NCBI RefSeq assembly: GCF_003931915.1
Contig: NZ_RSAA01000026.1
Coordinates: 218,138 to 282,137 of the forward strand
Direction of reading: 5' to 3'
Origin: Saccharopolyspora rhizosphaerae
GTDB lineage: Bacteria > Actinomycetota > Actinomycetes > Mycobacteriales > Pseudonocardiaceae
Length of the DNA stretch: 64,000 nucleotides
Shown here: piece after piece, positions 8,400 through 16,659 of the stretch
How positions within the stretch are numbered: position 1 is the stretch's first letter
How the letters are laid out: each line of letters begins with the position of its first letter
The notes under the pieces: generated by a model
The model's database searches: none
Seen by the model: the letters and a program-made list of their open reading frames with translations, nothing else
Told to the model about the DNA's origin: nothing
Position numbers and translations under genes: made by a program

Positions 8400-9047
8400 G
8401 TGAATCTCCTGGATTTCATCACATCCAGGTGGCAGTCGTTGCTGGTGAACGCATACCAGCACGTCAGCATGGTGGTGCAGTGCATCCTGCTGGCGACGAT
8501 CATCGGCGTCCTGGTCGGGGTTGCGGTCTACCGCAGCCCCGCCGGGGCGGCGATCGCCACCGCTCTCTCCAGCGCGATCCTGACGATCCCGTCCTTCGCG
8601 CTCTTCGGCCTGCTGATCCCGGTGTTCGGCCTGGGCGTGGCCCCGTCGGTGGTGACGCTGGTCCTCTACGCGTTGCTGCCGATCGTGCGGAACACGATTG
8701 TCGGCCTGTCCAACGTCGATCAGCCGATCTTGGACGCGGCCCGGGGCATCGGGATGAACCGCCTCAGCGTTCTCACCCGCGTCGAACTCCGGCTCGCCTG
8801 GCCGGCCATCCTCGCCGGCATGCGGGTGAGCGCCCAGATGCTGATGGGCATCGCCGCCATCGCCGCGTACGCCAAGGGACCGGGCCTCGGGAACCTGCTG
8901 TTCCAGGGACTCGGCCAGCTGGGCGGCGCGAACGCTCTGAACATGGCCATCTCCGGCACCGTCGGCGTGGTCATCCTGGCACTCGTGCTCGACGCCTTGT
9001 TCGTGCTGTTCGGGCGGTTGACGACTTCGAGAGGTATCCGTGGCTGA
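8400..9047 (+). CDS. ABC permease, quaternary-amine (OpuCB/ProW) type
   Basis: This 215-residue membrane protein has five or six helices and the MetI-like permease (EAA) loop DAARGIGMNRLSVLTRVELR (about 113-132). The pattern SFALFGLLIP-GLGVAPSV-LPIVRNTIVGL is typical of glycine betaine/choline permeases. It starts at GTG 8400, four bases after the BCCT stop, and its end overlaps the ATPase gene by eight bases. With the second permease (10239) it would form the membrane channel of the transporter. Confidence 0.92.
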   Translation: MNLLDFITSRWQSLLVNAYQHVSMVVQCILLATIIGVLVGVAVYRSPAGAAIATALSSAILTIPSFALFGLLIPVFGLGVAPSVVTLVLYALLPIVRNTIVGLSNVDQPILDAARGIGMNRLSVLTRVELRLAWPAILAGMRVSAQMLMGIAAIAAYAKGPGLGNLLFQGLGQLGGANALNMAISGTVGVVILALVLDALFVLFGRLTTSRGIRG

Positions 9048-10242
9048 CGACGACAAGAAGACCACCGGGCACGGTGTGGAGATCAAGCTCGAGGAGGTCT
9101 CCAAGCGCTACCCGGGGCAGAAGCAGGCCGCCGTCGACTCGGTGACCATGACGATCCCCGCGGGGGAGACGGTGGTGCTCGTCGGGCCGTCCGGATCCGG
9201 CAAGACGACCACCATGCGCATGATCAACCGCCTGATCGAGCCGACCTCCGGCACGATCACCATCGGCGGGCAGGACGTGCTCGGGCTGGACGCGGACAAG
9301 CTGCGCCGCGAGATCGGCTACTCGATCCAGCAGGCCGGGTTGTTCCCGCACATGACCGTCGGCGACAACGTCGGCATGGTTCCGCACCTCGTGGGCTGGG
9401 ACAAGAAGCGCATCTCCGAGCGGGTCGACGAGATGCTCGACCTGGTCAACCTCGACCCGGCCGAGTACCGCGACCGCTACCCGCGGCAGCTCTCCGGTGG
9501 CCAGCAGCAGCGCGTCGGCGTCGCCCGCGCGCTCGCGGCGAACCCGCCTGTCCTGCTGATGGACGAGCCGTTCGGCGCGGTCGACCCGATCACCCGCGGC
9601 GTGCTGCAGGACGAGCTCATGCGCCTGCAGGAGGACCTGGGCAAGACGATCGTGTTCGTCACGCACGACTTCGACGAGGCCGTCAAGCTCGGCGACCGGA
9701 TCGCGGTGCTGGGCGAGCGCTCGAAGATCCTGCAGTACGACACCCCGGAAGCGATCCTGACCAACCCGGCCGACGACACCGTCGCCGGATTCGTCGGGGC
9801 CGGCGCGGCGCTCAAGCAGCTCACGCTGCGCCGCGTGCGCGAGATCGAGGTCGGCGACGTGCCGACCGCGACGGTCGACGACGCACCGTCGGTGCTGCGC
9901 GAACGTCTGGGCACCCGCCGTGGCGCGATCGGCTTGGTGCTCGACAAGCGCAACCGCCCGCTGCGCTGGGCGACCGCTCGCGAGGCCGGAGCGGTGTCGG
10001 ACCTGGCCCGTGCCGGTCGTCCGGTGGAGGACTCCGTGTCGCGCGCTTCGACGCTGCACGACGCCCTGGAGGCGATCCTGACCGACGACGACGGGGTGGC
10101 CGTGGTCGTGGGTTCGCGCGGGGAGTACGTCGGCGTGGTCGACATCGACACCGTGATGGGCACGATCAAGGCGCTCCGCGAGGAGAACGTCGGTGACGAG
10201 GCGGAGGAGCCGGCTGCCGGGACTGGGGCTGACGCCTCATGA
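9040..10242 (+). CDS. ABC ATPase of betaine importer with CBS domains (OpuCA/ProV type)
   Basis: This 400-residue protein has Walker A GPSGSGKTT (49-57), the Q-loop around SIQQAGLF, signature LSGGQQQR (151-158), Walker B VLLMDEPFGAVD (171-182) and the H-loop FVTHDFDEA. The C-terminal 130 residues look like a CBS pair (for example GAIGLVLDKRNRPLRWAT and VAVVVGSRGEYVGVVDIDTV), which in OpuA/OpuC senses ionic strength. This combination assigns it to the quaternary-amine uptake family rather than to other ABC importers. It overlaps both neighbouring permease genes. Confidence 0.95.
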   Translation: MADDDKKTTGHGVEIKLEEVSKRYPGQKQAAVDSVTMTIPAGETVVLVGPSGSGKTTTMRMINRLIEPTSGTITIGGQDVLGLDADKLRREIGYSIQQAGLFPHMTVGDNVGMVPHLVGWDKKRISERVDEMLDLVNLDPAEYRDRYPRQLSGGQQQRVGVARALAANPPVLLMDEPFGAVDPITRGVLQDELMRLQEDLGKTIVFVTHDFDEAVKLGDRIAVLGERSKILQYDTPEAILTNPADDTVAGFVGAGAALKQLTLRRVREIEVGDVPTATVDDAPSVLRERLGTRRGAIGLVLDKRNRPLRWATAREAGAVSDLARAGRPVEDSVSRASTLHDALEAILTDDDGVAVVVGSRGEYVGVVDIDTVMGTIKALREENVGDEAEEPAAGTGADAS

Positions 10243-11006
10243 GCAGCACCTTCGCTTCCGACTCCGGTTCCTCCACGGCCGAGCGGCTGAGGCTGCTGGC
10301 GCAGCCGGTGTCCGTGGTCGTGCTGGTCTCGGTCGTGCTGGGCTGGGCGTTCACCCGGAACAACGACGAGGTGACGCAGCGCAGCCTCAACATGACCACG
10401 ATCCTGGACCTGACCTGGACGCACTTCCTGATCAGCGTCGCCGTGGCGGCGATCGTGGTCCTGGTGGCCGTACCGCTGGGCGTGCTGCTCAGCCGCAGCT
10501 GGGCGCGCCGCATCGCCCCGGTGGTGATCGGCATCGCCAACGTCGGGCAGGCAGCGCCCTCGATGGGTCTGCTCGTGCTGTTCTTCCTGTTCACCGACGG
10601 GACCACCGGGTTCTGGATCGCGACCCTGCCGATCGCCTTCTACGCGCTGCTGCCGGTCCTGCGCAACACCATCGTGGGACTGCAGTCGGTGGACACGTCG
10701 CTGGTCGACGCCGGTCGCGGCATCGGCATGTCCGGAGCGGCCGTGCTGGCCCGCATCGAGATGCCGCTGGCGGTGCCGTTCATCCTCGCCGGTCTGCGGA
10801 CCGCGCTGGTGCTGGCGGTGGGAACCGCGACGCTGGCGGTGTTCGTCGGCGCCGGTGGCCTCGGCGAACTGATCGACACCGGCTACAAGCTCAACGACTA
10901 CACCGTCATGATCGTCGGCTCGGTGCTGGCGATGGCGCTGGCGCTGCTGGTCGACTGGCTCGGCGCGCTGGCCGAGACCTACCTGTCGCCGAGGGGGTTG
11001 CGATGA
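10239..11006 (+). CDS. second ABC permease, OpuCD/ProW type
   Basis: This 255-residue membrane protein has six or so helices. Its EAA loop (DAGRGIGMSGAAVLARIEMP) and the segments QAAPSMGLLVLFF and LPVLRNTIVGLQ closely parallel the first permease. It is about 40 residues longer at the N-terminus because of an extra hydrophobic segment. ATG 10239 overlaps the ATPase stop and its own stop overlaps the binding-protein ATG, so translation is coupled along the operon. Confidence 0.92.
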   Translation: MSSTFASDSGSSTAERLRLLAQPVSVVVLVSVVLGWAFTRNNDEVTQRSLNMTTILDLTWTHFLISVAVAAIVVLVAVPLGVLLSRSWARRIAPVVIGIANVGQAAPSMGLLVLFFLFTDGTTGFWIATLPIAFYALLPVLRNTIVGLQSVDTSLVDAGRGIGMSGAAVLARIEMPLAVPFILAGLRTALVLAVGTATLAVFVGAGGLGELIDTGYKLNDYTVMIVGSVLAMALALLVDWLGALAETYLSPRGLR

Positions 11007-12001
11007 AGCTCCGCACGCGCCGTGGTGCGCTCAAGGCGGCCTCGCTGGCGATGGCCGGGCTGCTGCTGTCGGGGTGCGGGCTCAACTCCGGTTCGTCGCT
11101 CCCGCTGGCGGTGGAACCGGGCATCATCCAGCCCGTGCCCGAGCTGGAGGGCCAGACGATCACGGTGGGGTCGAAGAACTTCACCGAGCAGCTCGTCCTG
11201 GCCTACCTCGGGGAGTTCGCGCTCGCCGCTGCCGGTGCCAACGTGCGGGACCTGAGCTCCATCCAGGGCTCGTCGACCGCGCGCAACGCGCTGACCAGCG
11301 ACCAGATCGACGTCCTCTGGGACTACACCGGCACCTCCTGGATCAGCTACAACGGCAACAACGACCCGATCCCGGACGCCCGGGCGCAGTTCGAGGCCGT
11401 GCAGAAGCAGGACCTGGAGCGCAACGGCGTGGCCTGGACCGCGGTCGACTACCAGGTGGACAACACCTACGCGTTCGCGGTCAACAAGGACGCGGCCAAG
11501 CGCCTGGGCGTGCGGACGAACTCCGACATCGCCCGGGTCGTGGCCGAGCGCCCGGAGGAGGCCACGTTCTGCGTGGAAACCGAGTTCGCCAGCCGCAACG
11601 ACGGCCTGCCGGGGGTTGAGCAGACCTACGGGTTCAAGGCCGACCCGAGCAAGGTCAAGGTCCTCACCGAGGGTCCGATCTACCAGGCCACGGCTCAGGG
11701 GACCTGCACCTTCGGCGAGGTGTTCACCACCGACGGCCGGATCCAGTCGCTGGACCTCCAGGTGCTGGCCGACGACAAGCAGTTCTTCCCGCGGTACAAC
11801 GTCGGAGTCACGCTCCGGGACGAGATGCTCAAGCGCTACCCGCAGCTGACGCAGGTGTTCCAGCCGATCTCCGAGCGGTTGACCAACGAGGAGCTGATGA
11901 AGCTCAACGCGCAGGTCGACGTCGAGGGCAGGGACCCGGCCGACGTCGCGCGGGACTGGATGGCCGAGCAGGGCCTGGTCAAGATCCCGGGTCAGAGCTG
12001 A
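11003..12001 (+). CDS. glycine betaine/choline-type substrate-binding lipoprotein (OpuCC/OpuAC family)
   Basis: This 332-residue protein has a basic N-terminus, a hydrophobic core and a lipobox LLLSGC that makes Cys25 the lipidated residue. The mature part begins its first domain with TVGSKNFTEQLVLAYL, the classic opening of the OpuAC type II binding fold. DVLWDYTGTSW and the later DVEGRDPADVARDWM are also typical. It delivers quaternary amines to the permeases encoded just upstream. The ATG at 11003 overlaps the upstream stop (ATGA), which fixes the start. A strong terminator follows. Confidence 0.94.
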   Translation: MKLRTRRGALKAASLAMAGLLLSGCGLNSGSSLPLAVEPGIIQPVPELEGQTITVGSKNFTEQLVLAYLGEFALAAAGANVRDLSSIQGSSTARNALTSDQIDVLWDYTGTSWISYNGNNDPIPDARAQFEAVQKQDLERNGVAWTAVDYQVDNTYAFAVNKDAAKRLGVRTNSDIARVVAERPEEATFCVETEFASRNDGLPGVEQTYGFKADPSKVKVLTEGPIYQATAQGTCTFGEVFTTDGRIQSLDLQVLADDKQFFPRYNVGVTLRDEMLKRYPQLTQVFQPISERLTNEELMKLNAQVDVEGRDPADVARDWMAEQGLVKIPGQS

Positions 12002-12016
12002 TCGAGGCGAGCAGCA

Positions 12017-12050
12017 GCGGGGCGCCTCCGGACTTCCGGAGGCGCCCCGC
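12017..12050 (+). terminator. hairpin terminator of the betaine operon
   Basis: Perfect 15-bp stem (12017-12031 with 12036-12050) and loop ACTT, 15 bases after the binding-protein stop. The DUF6474 gene converges from the other side and ends at 12074, so the hairpin may serve both. Confidence 0.9.
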
Positions 12051-12073
12051 CGCGTTCGGTGCGCTGGACGGCC

Positions 12074-12778
12074 TCACCCGGTCGGGACGCCGAAGCGGGT
12101 GAGCAGTTCGCCCTCGATGCGGGACAGCTCCTGGTCCACGGCCCGGTGAGCCGCCTTGCGGCGCTGCGAGGGCATCCGCTCGGCGGCGCGGACCGCGCTG
12201 GTCAGCTGGGCCAGCCGCGCCTCGGCCTGCACGGCGTAGGTCTCGGCGCTACTGCGCTGGTCACCGGAGGCCTGCTCGCGGAGGTCGCGCAGGGCGTTGG
12301 CGTCGCCCGCGATGCGCGCGTGCAACGCGGCCCCGCGCCCGGTGAAGCGGCCCAGCTCCTCGACCGGGACGCCGAGCTTGCGGGCGCGGGCGCGGTCGTA
12401 GCGCGCCCGCAGGGAACTCCCGGCGCGCAGCGCGAACGGCGTGAGCACCGGGGCGAGGACCTTGGCGATGAGGACGACCCGCTTCGTGTTGCCCGGGGTG
12501 ACCGTTCCGTGCTCGCCCTTCGCGATCGCCTTCGCGGTCTGCTTGTCGGCCTTGCGCAGCGCCTTGGCGGCCTTCTTGCCCACGGGCACCGGCGTCACCA
12601 CCTGGTCGGCGGCGGCCTGCACCGGCGGGTTCGCGCGGACCGGCCCCTCGACGTGGTGCTGCGCCCCCTGGTCGGTCCTGGTCCGCTTGCGGGCCTTGGC
12701 CTTCTTGGCGGCGCACTTCAGGCACCCCCGGCGGGCACCGCGCGTGATCTTCCCGCGTCGCCTGGCGAGTCTCCTCAC
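12074..12778 (-). CDS. DUF6474-family protein
   Basis: From GTG 12778 the protein has 234 residues. GGGGAGG sits about seven bases before this codon, which favours it over the longer in-frame ATG at 12847. The N-terminus is very basic (VRRLARRRGK) with CLKC (about 19-22) and many Lys/Arg, then a central more hydrophobic stretch (VLIAKVLAPVLTPFALRAG) and a helical charged C-terminus. It resembles the actinobacterial DUF6474 family, whose function is unknown. It is monocistronic and diverges from the nuclease gene at 12953. Confidence 0.7.
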   Translation of the reverse strand: MRRLARRRGKITRGARRGCLKCAAKKAKARKRTRTDQGAQHHVEGPVRANPPVQAAADQVVTPVPVGKKAAKALRKADKQTAKAIAKGEHGTVTPGNTKRVVLIAKVLAPVLTPFALRAGSSLRARYDRARARKLGVPVEELGRFTGRGAALHARIAGDANALRDLREQASGDQRSSAETYAVQAEARLAQLTSAVRAAERMPSQRRKAAHRAVDQELSRIEGELLTRFGVPTG

Positions 12779-12940
12779 CGCACACCTCCCCGGATCCGCG
12801 ATTTCCCCAGCTCCGCGATCACCATAAGTCCGGATGGAGCAACGCACGAAAGCACAACGCGATCGGGTGGGGACGCCGTGTGATCACCGCTGGCACGCGA
12901 TGTCACCGGGGTGATGGGCGCGGCTGTCAGAGCGACCGCA

Positions 12941-12946
12941 TACCCT
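12941..12946 (+). promoter_or_regulatory. -10 hexamer TACCCT of a leaderless transcript
   Basis: TACCCT lies six bases before GTG 12953 and no ribosome site is present. It supports GTG 12953 over the in-frame ATGs further upstream. Confidence 0.5.
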
Positions 12947-12952
12947 TCACGT

Positions 12953-14587
12953 GTGAAGGACGAGGTGCTGCTCGACGCGGGCGTGGTGACGCGGTGCCGT
13001 CGACGCGTGCACCTGGAGAACGACCCTTCGATGCGCGACGTGCCGACCGCGCCGCTGGACCTGGGCGTCGAGCAGCGCATCGCCGACGCCGCCGAGCACC
13101 GCCGTTCGGTCGCCGCCCAGCTGGGTGAGCTGCTGGGAGCGAGCTGGACCGAGATCCCGCGCGGTGCCCACCACTCCGATCGCGCGCGGCTCACCCTCGA
13201 CGCGATGCGCGACGGCGTCCCGCACATCTCCGGCGCGCAGCTCCCCGACGACGCCGACGGCGGTCGCCGCGGGGCGATCGACCTGCTCGTGCGCAGCGGG
13301 AACGGCTACGTCCCGGTGCTCGTGGTGCGGCACAAGATCACCGACCCGGGCAGCGGTGCCACGGTGTCGCCGATCGACAACCCGGTGCCGGAGGCCGCTG
13401 CGGTCGACCAGACCCGCAAGGTGCGCCCGCAACCCCGCGACCAGCTGCGGCTGGTGCACGCGGTGCGGCTGCTGGAAGCCTGCGGGTTCGACGCGGGTGA
13501 CCGCACCGGCGGGGCGATCGGCGTGGACGCCGACGTGGTCGTCTGGCACGACCTGCGCAGCCCCAACTGGCCCGGCGGGCGCACCGCGCTGGGTGAGTAC
13601 GACGTGCGCTTCGGGGACCGGCTCGACGTGGCCCGCGCCGCCGCGCGCGGGGACGAACCGCTGGCGCAGCCCTCCCGCGTCACCGAGTGCCGCGGCTGCC
13701 CGTGGTGGCCGACCTGCGCGGCCGAGCTGCGCCGCAGGCGCGACGTGAGCCTGGTCGTGCGCGGTGAGGACGCCACCGTGCTGCGCACGCAGGGCATCAC
13801 CACCGTCGACGAGCTGGCCGGGACTCCGCTGGCGAAGGCCGAGGGCCTCCAGCTCACCGGCATGAGCAACACCGACGCCGTTCTGCTGGCCAAGGCGTGG
13901 CTGCAGGAGAAGCCGCTCGTGCGCCGGGTGCGCGAGCTCGACGTGCCGCGCGGTGACGTCGAGGTCGACGTGGACATGGAGAGCTACGCCGACGCCGGCG
14001 CCTACATGTGGGGTTGCTGGCTGTCGGGCGCCGACATCGGCGAGCAGCCGGGGTACCGGGCGTTCGTCACCTGGGAACCGTTGCCGGACGACGACGAGGC
14101 GCGGTCCTTCGCCGAGTTCTGGAGCTGGTTCACCGGCGTCCGCCGCAAGGCCTTCGAACGCGGCCTGAGCTTCCGCGCCTACTGCTACAACGAGCTCGCG
14201 GAGAACCGTTGGATGCTCGCCTCCGCCGAGCGGTTCGCGGGCAAGCCGGGCGTGCCGCCGGTCGCCGAGGTCAAGGAGTTCATCGGCTCCGCCGAGTGGG
14301 TCGACCTGTTCGCGGTGGTCCGCGACCAGTTCCTGTGCCCGAACGGCAAGGGCCTCAAGGTCATCGCCCCCAGCGCGGGCTTCGGCTGGCGCGACTCCGA
14401 GGCCAGCGGCGAGAACTCGATGCGCTGGTACCGCGACGCGGTCGCGCTCGACGGCGGCGATCGGGACCTCACCCAGCGCGAACGCCTGCTGACCTACAAC
14501 GAGGACGACGTCCGCGCCACCTACACCATCCGCACCTGGATGACTTCGGCCGCCGCCACCGAGGTCCCCTTCGCCGAGGACCTCTGA
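12953..14587 (+). CDS. TM0106-family RecB-like putative nuclease
   Basis: From GTG 12953 the protein has 544 residues. The N-terminal half is RecB/PD-(D/E)xK-like: RRGAIDLLVR supplies the Asp and VPVLVVRHK the later acid/Lys pair. A Cys cluster CRGCPWWPTC (about 243-252) resembles the Fe-S motif of Cas4/AddB-type nucleases. The C-terminal half is an RNase H-like exonuclease domain: DVDMES near 340 as Exo I, a central YCYNELAENRWML, and YNEDDVRAT near 515 as Exo III. The TM0106 family combines exactly these two domains; its physiological role is not established. No helicase or CRISPR gene is nearby. Confidence 0.85.
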   Translation: MKDEVLLDAGVVTRCRRRVHLENDPSMRDVPTAPLDLGVEQRIADAAEHRRSVAAQLGELLGASWTEIPRGAHHSDRARLTLDAMRDGVPHISGAQLPDDADGGRRGAIDLLVRSGNGYVPVLVVRHKITDPGSGATVSPIDNPVPEAAAVDQTRKVRPQPRDQLRLVHAVRLLEACGFDAGDRTGGAIGVDADVVVWHDLRSPNWPGGRTALGEYDVRFGDRLDVARAAARGDEPLAQPSRVTECRGCPWWPTCAAELRRRRDVSLVVRGEDATVLRTQGITTVDELAGTPLAKAEGLQLTGMSNTDAVLLAKAWLQEKPLVRRVRELDVPRGDVEVDVDMESYADAGAYMWGCWLSGADIGEQPGYRAFVTWEPLPDDDEARSFAEFWSWFTGVRRKAFERGLSFRAYCYNELAENRWMLASAERFAGKPGVPPVAEVKEFIGSAEWVDLFAVVRDQFLCPNGKGLKVIAPSAGFGWRDSEASGENSMRWYRDAVALDGGDRDLTQRERLLTYNEDDVRATYTIRTWMTSAAATEVPFAEDL

Positions 14588-14737
14588 GCGGTCGCCTCGC
14601 GACGGTCGAGCGAGCACGGCTGGTTGCCACGGCTCACCGGTGCCGAACCGCTCGGGACTGGTCGAGGCGTGGCGAGATGCGCCCTGCGCCGGGAGTGGCG
14701 GTCCCACCTGGAACCGCCATCCCGGCCCGCGTGGTGG

Positions 14738-15496
14738 TCAGCGGGGTGCCATGCGGAGGGCGCCGTCCATGCGGATCACCTCGCCGTTGAGGTAGTCGTG
14801 CTCGACGATGTCGAGGGCGAGCTGCGCGTAGTCGCCCGGCGTGCCGAGGCGCTTCGGGAACGGGACGCCCTCGGCGAGGCCCTGGCGGAACTCCTCGCTC
14901 ACGGTCGCCAGCATCGGGGTGTCCACGATGCCGGGCGCGATGGTCATCACCCGGATCCCGAGGGACGCCAGGTCGCGGGCGGCCGGCAGCGTCAGGCTCG
15001 CGACCCCGCCCTTGGACGCGGCGTAGGCGGCCTGCCCGATCTGCCCGTCGTAGGCGGCCACCGACGCGGTGTTGACCACCACGCCGCGCTGCCCCTGCTG
15101 ATCGGCCTCGGTCTCACCGATCGCGGCCGCGGCCAGCCGCATCACGTTGAAGGTGCCGAGCAGGTTGACCTCCAGGACCTGGCGGAACAGGTCGAGGTCG
15201 TGCACGCCCTTGCGGCCGGCGATGCGGGCGGACGGACCGATGCCCGCGCAGTTCACCACGATCCGCAGCGGGTTCCCGGAACCGGCTGCCTGGTCGACGG
15301 CGGTGCTGACCTGGTCGGCGTCGGTGACGTCGGCCGCGGTGTAGGTGATGCCGTCGACGAGCGGTGCCTTCTCGACCGCTCCCGGCAGGTCCACCGCGAA
15401 CACCTTCGCGCCCCGCCCCGCCAGGCCCCGGGCCGTCGCGGCCCCGAGCCCGGAAGCTCCACCGGTGACGATCGCGGCGGTGTCGGTGATCTGCAT
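14738..15496 (-). CDS. short-chain dehydrogenase/reductase
   Basis: This 252-residue protein is a classical SDR. TGGASGLG (11-18) binds NAD(P), NCAG (82-85) is present, and the catalytic triad is Ser145, Tyr158 and Lys162 (YAASK). Asp36 after the second beta strand (FAVDLPG) favours NAD over NADP. The overall pattern, including APGIVDTPM, resembles 3-hydroxyacyl-CoA dehydrogenase type 2. ATG 15496 is preceded by GGAGGACG. It lies 44 bases downstream of the aldo-keto reductase gene on the same strand and may share its transcript; the substrate is unknown. Confidence 0.88.
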   Translation of the reverse strand: MQITDTAAIVTGGASGLGAATARGLAGRGAKVFAVDLPGAVEKAPLVDGITYTAADVTDADQVSTAVDQAAGSGNPLRIVVNCAGIGPSARIAGRKGVHDLDLFRQVLEVNLLGTFNVMRLAAAAIGETEADQQGQRGVVVNTASVAAYDGQIGQAAYAASKGGVASLTLPAARDLASLGIRVMTIAPGIVDTPMLATVSEEFRQGLAEGVPFPKRLGTPGDYAQLALDIVEHDYLNGEVIRMDGALRMAPR

Positions 15497-15540
15497 GGGT
15501 TCTCGTCCTCCGTGGGTTTCTCGGTGTTGGTGTGCTCTGG

Positions 15541-16497
15541 TCACGCCGCTGGGCAGGTGCTGTTCAGCGTCGCGAGGTCGTCGTCGTTCGGGACCCAGGA
15601 CGCGGCCTGCGCGTTGGCCCGGACCTGTTCCGGCGTGGTGGCCCCGGCGATGACCGAGGAGACCGTGGGCTGGGCGGCGAGCCAGCCGAGCGCGACGGTG
15701 CTCATCGTGATGCCGCGCTGGTCGGCGAACACCCGCAGCTTCTCGATCCGGTTCCAGGGCGCTTCGGCCAGCAGTTGCGTGCGGTCGGCGAGCCTGCTGC
15801 CCGCGGGCGGGATCTGGTCGGGCCGGTACTTGCCGGTCAGCAGTCCGTTGGCCAGCGGGAAGTACGGCAGCATCCCGAGCCCGAAGCGCTCGACCGCGGG
15901 CACCACCTCGCGTTCCACCTCGCGCGAGAGCAGCGAGTAGTGGTGCTGGCTGGACACCGGTGCGGTCAGGCCCGCCGAGGTCGCGGTCCACGACGTGTCG
16001 GCGATCTGCCAGCCGGCCAGGTTGCAGTGCCCGACGTAGCGGATCTTGCCCTCGCGGACGAGGTCGTCGAGCACCGAGAGGGTTTCCTCCACCGGCGTCA
16101 GCGGATCCGGCCGGTGCAGCTGGTACAGGTCGATCCACTCGGTGGCCAACCGCCGCAGCGAGGACTCCACCGCGCGGCGCACGTAGCGGCGAGAACCGCG
16201 TGCGCCGAAGTCGGGCCCGTTGGAGCCCAGCATGTCCATGCCGAACTTGGTCGCGATGACCGCCAGGTCACGCCGCCCGGACAGGGACTGCCCGAGCAGC
16301 TCCTCGCTGCGCCCGCGGGGTGAGCCGTAGGCGTCGGCCACGTCGAAGAAGGTGATGCCGGCGTCCAGCGCTGCGTCGACGACGGCACGCGTTCCGGTCA
16401 GAGTTTCCGTGGCGGTCCCGGGTCTGCCGAGGTTGTTGCAGCCGAGACCGACCGCGCTCACCGCGAGACCCGATTCCCCCAGACGTCGCTGATCCAC
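15541..16497 (-). CDS. aldo-keto reductase
   Basis: This 318-residue protein has the AKR catalytic tetrad Asp52, Tyr57 (FDVADAYG), Lys84 (IATKFG) and His128 (LYQLHRP). The NADPH-binding C-terminal region includes VIAGATTPEQVRAN. It is a (beta/alpha)8 barrel of normal length, nearest the YhdN/general-stress AKR type. It probably reduces aldehydes or ketones with NADPH. It is followed by an SDR gene on the same strand and diverges from ugd at 16660, leaving about 160 bases for promoters. Confidence 0.92.
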   Translation of the reverse strand: MDQRRLGESGLAVSAVGLGCNNLGRPGTATETLTGTRAVVDAALDAGITFFDVADAYGSPRGRSEELLGQSLSGRRDLAVIATKFGMDMLGSNGPDFGARGSRRYVRRAVESSLRRLATEWIDLYQLHRPDPLTPVEETLSVLDDLVREGKIRYVGHCNLAGWQIADTSWTATSAGLTAPVSSQHHYSLLSREVEREVVPAVERFGLGMLPYFPLANGLLTGKYRPDQIPPAGSRLADRTQLLAEAPWNRIEKLRVFADQRGITMSTVALGWLAAQPTVSSVIAGATTPEQVRANAQAASWVPNDDDLATLNSTCPAA

Positions 16498-16659
16498 GCG
16501 CGCAGCCTAAACGGGAGGTTCCCCGCTCGTCACCTGCGACGTCCAGCGGATGAACTCTTCTTGAAGCGGGTTTTCCCAGCTCGAAGTTGTGCCACGATCG
16601 ATCACCGAGGGGGCTGAGGCGGCCGGCCGGTCGTTCGCGAGCTGAAGGGGTTGGGGCCT

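Noticed and set aside
6471..9104. Minus-strand open frame of over 1000 codons opposite the BCCT and permease genes
   Set aside because: Only its last 210 codons (5838-6470) look like protein; the rest is the antisense shadow of clear transporter genes.
12953..14587. Cas4-like CRISPR nuclease
   Set aside because: The protein carries an additional RNase H-like domain typical of the TM0106 family and has no CRISPR context.
15497..16138. N-terminal extension of the SDR gene into the aldo-keto reductase gene
   Set aside because: It is read-through in another frame of a real aldo-keto reductase; the SDR fold and a ribosome site place the start at 15496.
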